Source of the DNA: Pleurodeles waltl
Taxonomy: Eukaryota > Chordata > Amphibia > Caudata > Salamandridae
Length of the DNA stretch: 64,000 nt
NCBI RefSeq assembly: GCF_031143425.1
Contig: NC_090448.1
Span: 336,219,177 to 336,283,176 of the forward strand
Direction of reading: 5' to 3'
Positions 58,153 through 64,000 of this stretch are shown here, piece by piece. Both the position numbers and the translations under genes were made by a program. Every line of letters begins with the position of its first letter. Position 1 is the stretch's first letter. The notes below the pieces were generated by a model. The model saw nothing but the letters and a program-made list of their open reading frames with translations, ran no database searches and was not told where the DNA came from.

Positions 58153-60096
58153 TGTTAGAAATGGGGTCTTTGGTTGACAGTCACGTTACCCCCTGTTCAA
58201 ATATTTACCTAACAAAACAAGACCAAAACGACACAAATCCACCATACACAAGTCAAGTTATCAATTAAAAAGCAAAAAAGAATCTTCATGTAGTTTTAAA
58301 CACACACTAACACTGTTAGCGTGAAAATGTACCTTTGGTGCGTCAAAAATAACTGCACGGGTGAGTGTGTATCAAAAAGGGCTTGTGAAGCGCAGATTTC
58401 ACTCAAGAGCGAGACCTTGTGTCGTTTCTCCTTTCGTCGGGTCGCGGTTCGTCGTTTCTTCTCTCCGCAAGAGAGCGATGCGCCGATCCGGTCAGCACTC
58501 TCTGGTCCGGGCAGGCCGTGCGTTGTTTTTACACGCCCAGCGGTCCTTGCATCGGTAATCCAGCCGCACAATGATCCGAAAACCACGCAGCGCGGGTTGT
58601 GATCTCACCAGTCTCCGTCAGCGATGCTGCGTGTTGTTTCTCCAGCTCCATGCGTCGATTCTTCAGTCGCATTACAGGCGAGTGTCGATTCTCAGCCAAG
58701 AAGCCGGAGGCGCGTCAATTTCCCAGCCGCAGATCGGAGTCACGTTGATCTTTTCCTCGCACAGCGTTCTGGATTTCTTCCTCTTAGGCTGACAACTTCT
58801 CCTTTCAGGGTCCCAGGAACTGGATGGGAACCACAGGGGAGAGTAGGAGTCTCTCCAGAGACTCCAGGTGCTGGCAGAGAGAAATCTTTGCTCTTCCCCA
58901 GACTTCAAACAACAGGACGCAAGCTCTAAACCAAGCCCTTGGAGATCTTCACAAGATGGAAGGCACACAATTTCCAGTCTTTGCCCTCTTACTCTGGCAG
59001 AAGCAGCAACTGCAGGATAGCTCCACAAAGCACAGTCACAGGCAGCGCAGCTCTTCTTCCTTAGCTCTTCAGCTCTTCTCCAGGCAGAGGTTCCTTTTGG
59101 TTTCCAGAAGTGTTATAAAGTCTGTGGTTTTGGGTGCTTCTTATACCCAATTTCTCCTTTGAAGTAGGCCTACTTCAAAGCAAAGTTTCTCTCGAATGTG
59201 AAATCTTGCCCAGGCCAGGCCCGACACTCACCAGGAGGTTGGAGACCGCATTGTGTGAGGACAGGCACAGCCCTTTCAGGTGTGAGTGACCACTCCTCCC
59301 TCCCTCCTAGTACAGATGGCTCATCAGGAAATGCAGACTATACCCCAGCTCCCTTTGTGTCACTGTCTAGTGTGAGGTGCAACCTGCCCAACTGTCAAAC
59401 TAACCCAGACAGGGAATCCACAAACAGGCAGAGTCACAGAAATGGTATAAGCAAGAAAATGCTCACTTTCTAAAAGCGGCATTTTCAAACACACAATCTT
59501 AAAATCAAATTTACTAAAAGATGTATTTTTAAATTTTGAGCTCAGAGACCCCAAACTCCACATGTCCATCCGCTTCCAAAAGGAATCTACACTTTAATCA
59601 GATTTAAAGGTATCCCCCATGTTAACCTATGAGAGGGACAGGTCTTGCAACAGTGAAAAACTACCTTAGGGATTTCTGACATGTAAGAAAAGGGAGGGTT
59701 TACGCGTGGCAAGTGGGTACACTTGCCAAGTCGAATTTACAGTTAAAACTGCACACACAGACACTGCAGTCGCAGGCCTGAGACATGATTACAGAGCTAC
59801 TTATGTGGGTGGCACAATCAGTGCTGCAGGCCCACTAGTAGCATTTGATTTACAGGCACTGGGCACCTCTAGTGCACTGTACTAGGAACTTACTAATAAA
59901 TCAAATATGCCAATCATGGATAAGCCAATTACATACACATTTTGTAAAAGAGCACTTGCACTTTAGCTATGGTTAGGAGTGGTAAAGTGCCAAGAGTAAC
60001 AAAAACAGCAAATTTCAGAGTCCAGCACACATCAACAACCTGGGAAACAGAGGCAAAAAGTTAAGGGATACCACGCCAAGGATGAAAAGTCTAACA
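58153..60096 (-). mobile_element. Gypsy 3' LTR
   Basis: A 1944 bp LTR on the minus strand that begins TGTTAGACTTTTCATCC (60096 side) and ends CCATTTCTAACA (58153 side), with TG..CA ends. It directly follows the polypurine tract of the pol region at higher coordinates, so it is the 3' LTR. It is homologous to the solo LTR at 5963-12252 but in opposite orientation. A TATA-like box lies at 59140-59149 (minus). The uninterrupted TTAA at 59594-59597 marks the site where copy A inserted in the other LTR. Confidence 0.9.
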
Positions 60097-60112
60097 CGTG
60101 TCCCCCCCAGCT
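60097..60112 (-). promoter_or_regulatory. Polypurine tract
   Basis: Minus strand AGCTGGGGGGGACACG directly before the 3' LTR. This is the usual plus-strand primer site of LTR retrotransposons. Confidence 0.7.
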
Positions 60113-60129
60113 GAAAGTGGGGAGCAACT

Positions 60130-61700
60130 ACCCAACCTCATGGGAGTTCTCATAACTAAGGCGGAAGAACCTGGACAGACCATCAGCATTGGCGTGTTCT
60201 GTACCAGGACGGTGTTCCACCGTAAAGTCCATCCCCTGTAAGGAAATGGACCACCTCAACAGTTTTGGATTCTCTCCCCTCATCTGTATTAACTATCTAA
60301 GGGGCCTGTGGTCCGTCTGAACTCGGAAGTGAGTCCCAAACAAGTAGGGTCTTAGCTTCTTCAGTGCCCAGACCACAGCAAACGCTTAATGCTGGCACTC
60401 CACCTACATTCCCTGGGTAGTAACCTCCTGCTAATGAAGGCTACGGGTTGATCTAGGCCCTCTTCATTAAGCTGTGAGAGTACTGCTCCAATACCATGCT
60501 CTGAGGCGTCTGTTTGCACAACAAACTCATTGGAGTAGTCAGGTACCTTCAGCACAGGTGCTGTGCACATGGCAGCCTTCAGGGCATCAAAAGCGGTCTG
60601 GCAAGCCTCTGTCCAGATCACCTTCCTGTGTTGCTTCTTAAAAGTCACCTCAATCAAGGGGGTAACAAAGGTAACATACCCCATTGACAAACCTCCTGTA
60701 GTATCCTGTGAGACCTAAAAAGGCTCTCACTTCGGTCTGGGTCTTGGGAGGCTCCCAAGCCAGAATTGTGTCAATCTTAGGCTGTAGGGGCGCCACCTGG
60801 CCACTCTCCACCTGGTGTCCTAAGTACACCACAGAACCCTGCCCTGTTTGGCACTTGCTCGCCTTAATAGTGAGGGCTGCCTTCTGCAGGGCCTCTAACA
60901 CTCTCCAGAGGTGTTGCAGTTGTTCCTCCCATGTGGAACTGAAAACAGCAATGTCATCCAGGTAGGCGGCACTGAACTCATCCAGCTAAGCCAACACCTG
61001 GTTGACCAACCTCTGAAAGGTGAATGAGGCATTCTTCATCCCAAATGGCATCACTTTAAACTGAAAGTGTCCATCTGGGGTAGAGAATGCTGACCTCTCC
61101 TTGGCCCCCTCAGTTAAGACAATCTGCCAGTACCCAGATGTTAAGTCAAACATACTGAGGTACTTGGCAGCTCCTAACCGATCAATGAGCTCATCAGCTC
61201 AGGGGATGGGGTGTGCGTCAGTCTTGCTGACGGCATTGAATCCCCAGTAGTCCACACAGAACCTGAGTTCTGGAGTGGTACCAAGGGCAGCAGCCTTTGG
61301 GACCAATACCACTGGGCTGGCCCAAGGACTGCTGGAGTGCTCAATAACCCCTAGGCTAAGCATTTTGGATACTTCATCCTTAATGCATGCCCTTACCATG
61401 TCAGTCACCCTGTAAACATTTTGTTTAATTGGCGTACTGTCCCCAGTGTCCACATCATGTGTGCACAAGTGTGTGACTCCTGGGATCAGGGAAAACAGTG
61501 AGGCAAACTGTCCTAGCACGTGGTGACAGTCACCTTTCTGCTCGTCAGTCAGGGAGGGGGAGAGGATCACTCCCTCCACTGACCCATCTTTTTCTCCTGC
61601 AGACAGGAGGTCAGGAAGAGGTTCACTCTCCTCTTCCACCCCGTCATTTGTTGCAAGGAGCATGGACAGTTCAGTCCGCTCAAAGTGAGGTTTGAGGCGG
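60130..61700 (-). pseudogene. Gypsy reverse transcriptase and RNase H, broken
   Basis: The frame at 61663-61199 covers the N-terminal RT: GVIEHSSSPWASPVVLVPKA and LRFCVDYWGFNAVSKTDAHP. The catalytic block follows (FDLTSGYWQIVLTEGAKERS, then AAYLDDIAVFSS near 60960 with the YLDD pair). The connection is VYLGHQVESGQVAPLQPKI and VRAFLGLTGYYRRFV (60840-60690). RNase H reads VVQTDASEHGIGAVLSQ near 60510 and ends HRPGTEHANADGLSRF near 60170. A stop near 60990 and frameshifts near 60690 and 60390 inactivate it. RNase H is followed at once by the polypurine tract, with no integrase after it. Confidence 0.85.
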
Positions 61701-62790
61701 TTGATATGCAGGACCTTTAAAGGGTTCCTTGGAGACTACAAGTCCACCAGGTAGGTGACTTCGCTCTTGCGCTCCACCACCTCAAATGGCCCAGTCCACT
61801 TATCTTAGAGCGCCCTAGGCTCCACTGGTGCCATCACCCACACTTTTTGACCAGGTTGAAACTCGACCAGAGTGGCATTCTGGTCATACCACCGTTTCAT
61901 ATCCTCCGGGCTTGCTTTCAGGTTCTCCTGGGCGAGACTCCTGAAGCAGGCAGTGTGTTTCTCAAAGCCACCATGTAGCTAAATACATGCTGGGGGTGTT
62001 ACTAGGAGCTTTCTCCAAAGCCTCCTTTACCAGACTCAAAGGTTCCCTTACAGGTTGGCCATATATCAGTTCAAAGGGACTAAACCCAAGTCCCTTTTGA
62101 GGCACCTCCCTGTAGGCGAACAGAAGGCATGGCAAGAGGATGTCCCACTTCCACCTCAAGGGCTCTGACAGGCCCATGATCATGCCTTTCAAGGTGCGGT
62201 TGAATCTCTCAACCAGACCATTACTTTGGGGATGGTAAGGTGTGGTGAACTTGTAGGTTACCCCACACACTATGAGACTTCATATACTTGGATATGAAGT
62301 TGGTACCCCTATCAGATACCATTTCCTTGGGGAACCCCATGCGGGTAAAAACCCCCATCAGTGCACGACCCACCACAGGGGAAGTGACTGAGCTCAGAGG
62401 AATGGCTTCTGGGTACCGGGTGGCATGGTTTGCCAAGACCAGGATGAACCTGTTGCCCAAGGCTGTCTTGGGGTCCAGAGGCACCACAATGTCAATACCT
62501 ACCCTCCCAAAGGCAGTACTAACCACAGGTAAAGATAGGAGGGGAGCCTTACATTTCACCCCACTCTTGCCACTTGACTGGCAAGTTGGCCAATATCTAC
62601 AGTTTGCAGCAGAATGCTTGCTCATCTGGGGCCAATAGAAGTGGGAAACAAGCCTCTTATAGGTCTTGTCCTATCCCAGATGTTCTGCCAAAGGCACATC
62701 ATGAGCCAACCTCAGTAGGAAGGCCCTGAAGCACTAGGGGACCACCAGCATATGAGCTGACCCAGGCTCAGGAACGTTAGGCTCACTATA
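61701..62790 (-). pseudogene. Gypsy integrase, upstream of RT, broken
   Basis: Minus-strand order: zinc-binding region (HSAANCRYWPTCQ near 62610), core with VGIDIVVPLDPKTALGNRF (first Asp, near 62500), SDRGTNFISKY (second Asp, near 62300), and HPQSNGLVERFNRTLKGM (Glu, near 62210). The C-terminal GPY/F-like domain follows (VWVMAPVEPRALKDKWTGPF near 61810), then LKVLHINRLKPHF near 61700, which leads directly into the reverse transcriptase. All three catalytic residues are readable, but the frame shifts near 62240 and 61960. Confidence 0.85.
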
Positions 62791-63727
62791 CAGGAGGCCA
62801 TCCTCCCAATAGATCAGGTGAGTGCTGGGCTCCTCGCCAGCCACCTGGGCTGCAGCCTGCTGCTGCAGTCCCCAAGAGTAGGGCAATTCTTCTGTGCTTC
62901 ACAGAATGCCTCCCTGGTGGGTCCCCCTTCCTGCTGTCACTGCGACAGCTCAGGGACCTCCCCCAGTTCAGCCACCTGTTCCCCTGTAGGCTCCGGGGCG
63001 TCACCCTCAGGTTCCACCTCCTCCCAGACCGTGGGAACTCTGGGGCCAGTTTCCTGAGCCCCCTGCCCTTCCTCTTCATGGTGGTCCCCTGGGCCACTGT
63101 TTCAGGCTCCAGGGGCTCTTGACTACCCTGACGAGCTGCCATTGACCAGATGGATACGCATACCCACCCAGGCAGACCCAACATCTCCAAGTGAGACCTG
63201 TGTTCCACCTTCTTCCAAGGGGAGTCTTCCAGGTCATTGCCTAGCAAACAATCAACAGGCATGGTTGGACTCACAGCTACCTTCAAGGAACCTGAGACCC
63301 CCCATTCAAAGGGAACCTGCGCCACTCTGCACAGGTGCTCTGAGTTGACCACTGCAACTACTTGGTGAAGTACCCGGGGATCTATCTGCTCTTCAGACAC
63401 CAGATGACTCCTCACTGAAATCACACTGGCTCGTGTGTCTCTCAGAGCCTCCACCCTTTGACCATTAATGGTCACCCACTGCCTGTACTTCTTAGTGTTC
63501 TCAGGCATGAGGGTTCTCTTGACCATCTCACTGTCCCTTAGTGAGACAAGGGTCATCTCAGCTGGCTCCCACCCACCTGGAACCAACTCCTCCCCAAGCG
63601 CTACACTGGCCAATCCCTGGGACAGTGCACCAGTGGGTGCCAGTGTACTTTTGGGGTATTTGGGGTCCCCCCTCACATGACCCACCTGGTCACATGCATA
63701 GCATTTATGTGGGGGACCACCTGCCAC
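62786..63727 (-). pseudogene. Gypsy nucleocapsid knuckle and protease, defective
   Basis: The frame starts MAGGPPHKCYACDQVGHVRG. This is a CCHC zinc knuckle in which the fourth ligand (normally Cys) is Asp. About 75 residues later VEALRDTRASVISV corresponds to the aspartic protease active site, with DTG changed to DTR. HRSHLEMLGLP and the rest past about 63150 are a linker, partly out of frame. The frame stays open for 313 codons, but both key sites are altered, so it cannot work as a normal Gag-protease segment. Confidence 0.75.
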
Positions 63728-64000
63728 TGGCTTCCCTTTGGAGAATCATGGCTTCTTCTCACTGGGGGGTTGGGAATCCGTACCCTGGGAATCAGTTTGG
63801 GGCTCTTTAGAGAACTCCCCCTGTTTACCCTTACCCTCCCTTTTTTCTGAGAGGGACCGTGCCCGCCCTTAGCGTGGTCTCCACCATACCTCTTTTGGAC
63901 CCTGGTGCTCTCCCAGCAGTCTGCTTCCTGGGATCAGTCAGCTTGCTGTCAATCAGTGCTGGCGCAGCTCTGGAAAACATAAACTGTACAAGTGCTCCCA
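63728..64000 (-). pseudogene. Gypsy gag C-terminal piece, cut by window edge
   Basis: Minus-strand sequence upstream of the zinc knuckle is Lys/Gly/Ser-rich (KQTAGRAPGSKRGM), as in basic gag nucleocapsid tails. A stop interrupts it. The rest of gag is beyond 64000. Confidence 0.5.

Larger units (their letters stand above)
60097..64000 (-). mobile_element. Gypsy internal region, partial, PR-INT-RT-RH order
   Basis: Read on the minus strand from 64000 down, the domains are gag nucleocapsid with zinc knuckle, protease, integrase, reverse transcriptase and RNase H, then polypurine tract and LTR. Integrase before reverse transcriptase is the order known from Gmr1-type Gypsy elements of deuterostomes and not the usual Gypsy order. 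The 5' LTR, primer site and most of gag lie outside the window. Frameshifts throughout make it inactive. Confidence 0.85.

Noticed and set aside
58153..60096. Inverted pair of Gypsy LTRs (with 5963-12252) as a functional inversion breakpoint
   Set aside because: Opposite orientation is seen, but two insertions of a common family are sufficient to explain it; nothing shows recombination between them.

Overview
The window looks like a piece of a very large, repeat-choked amphibian genome, most likely a salamander or newt of the Pleurodeles type. The reasons are vertebrate L1-, L2- and other APE-type LINEs, a Harbinger transposon with Myb-like genes, a Ty3/Gypsy element, a Tc1-like DD37E transposon, and a single host coding exon surrounded by tens of kilobases of repeats. 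The species is an inference. Nothing here looks bacterial or organellar.

Host gene. The only host coding sequence I can support is 54110-54243 on the minus strand. It reads MAEGG..., ends in a clean splice donor and matches the first exon of the deubiquitinase USP4. A CpG-rich promoter with an NRF1-type palindrome lies directly upstream. If this is right, everything from 54109 down to position 1 is USP4 intron 1 (more than 54 kb with no second exon found), and 54.3-64 kb is upstream intergenic DNA.

Layout. 1-5.5 kb: mostly plain sequence with one Harbinger-like MITE. 5.5-15.4 kb: a minus-strand LINE split by a Gypsy solo LTR (target duplication GGGAC), which was itself split by a composite repeat (copy A). 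16-22.4 kb: a string of perfect hairpins, an intact DD37E transposon, an L2 fragment, then the monomers and body of the same composite repeat (copy B). 23.6-25 kb: L1 ORF1 with upstream tandem repeats. 25.3-36.2 kb: composite copy C, interrupted by a complete 7.6 kb Harbinger element that carries a transposase gene and two Myb-like genes. 36.9-40.2 kb: copy D. 41.2-45 kb: an APE-type LINE with poly(A). 46.2-48.3 kb: an L1 ORF2 fragment. 48.4-48.6 kb: a foldback repeat. 49.4-51 kb: an L2 with a 444-codon reverse transcriptase frame. 51.2-52.5 kb: a third LINE fragment. 54.1-54.7 kb: USP4 exon 1 and promoter. 55.7-57.7 kb: copy E. 58.2-64 kb: 3' LTR and pol of a Gypsy element whose domain order is protease, integrase, reverse transcriptase, RNase H.

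The most unusual system is the composite repeat (copies A-E). It starts and ends with TTAA next to a CCCCTT-type terminus. Between the ends it carries a ~1 kb body, ~375 bp monomers arranged head-to-head around a ~70 bp core, GC-rich hairpin repeats, and a run of long perfect palindromes. One copy sits in the U3 of a Gypsy LTR exactly at a TTAA that is still empty in the other LTR of this window, so it behaves as a TTAA-targeting mobile element. I recognise no transposase in it.
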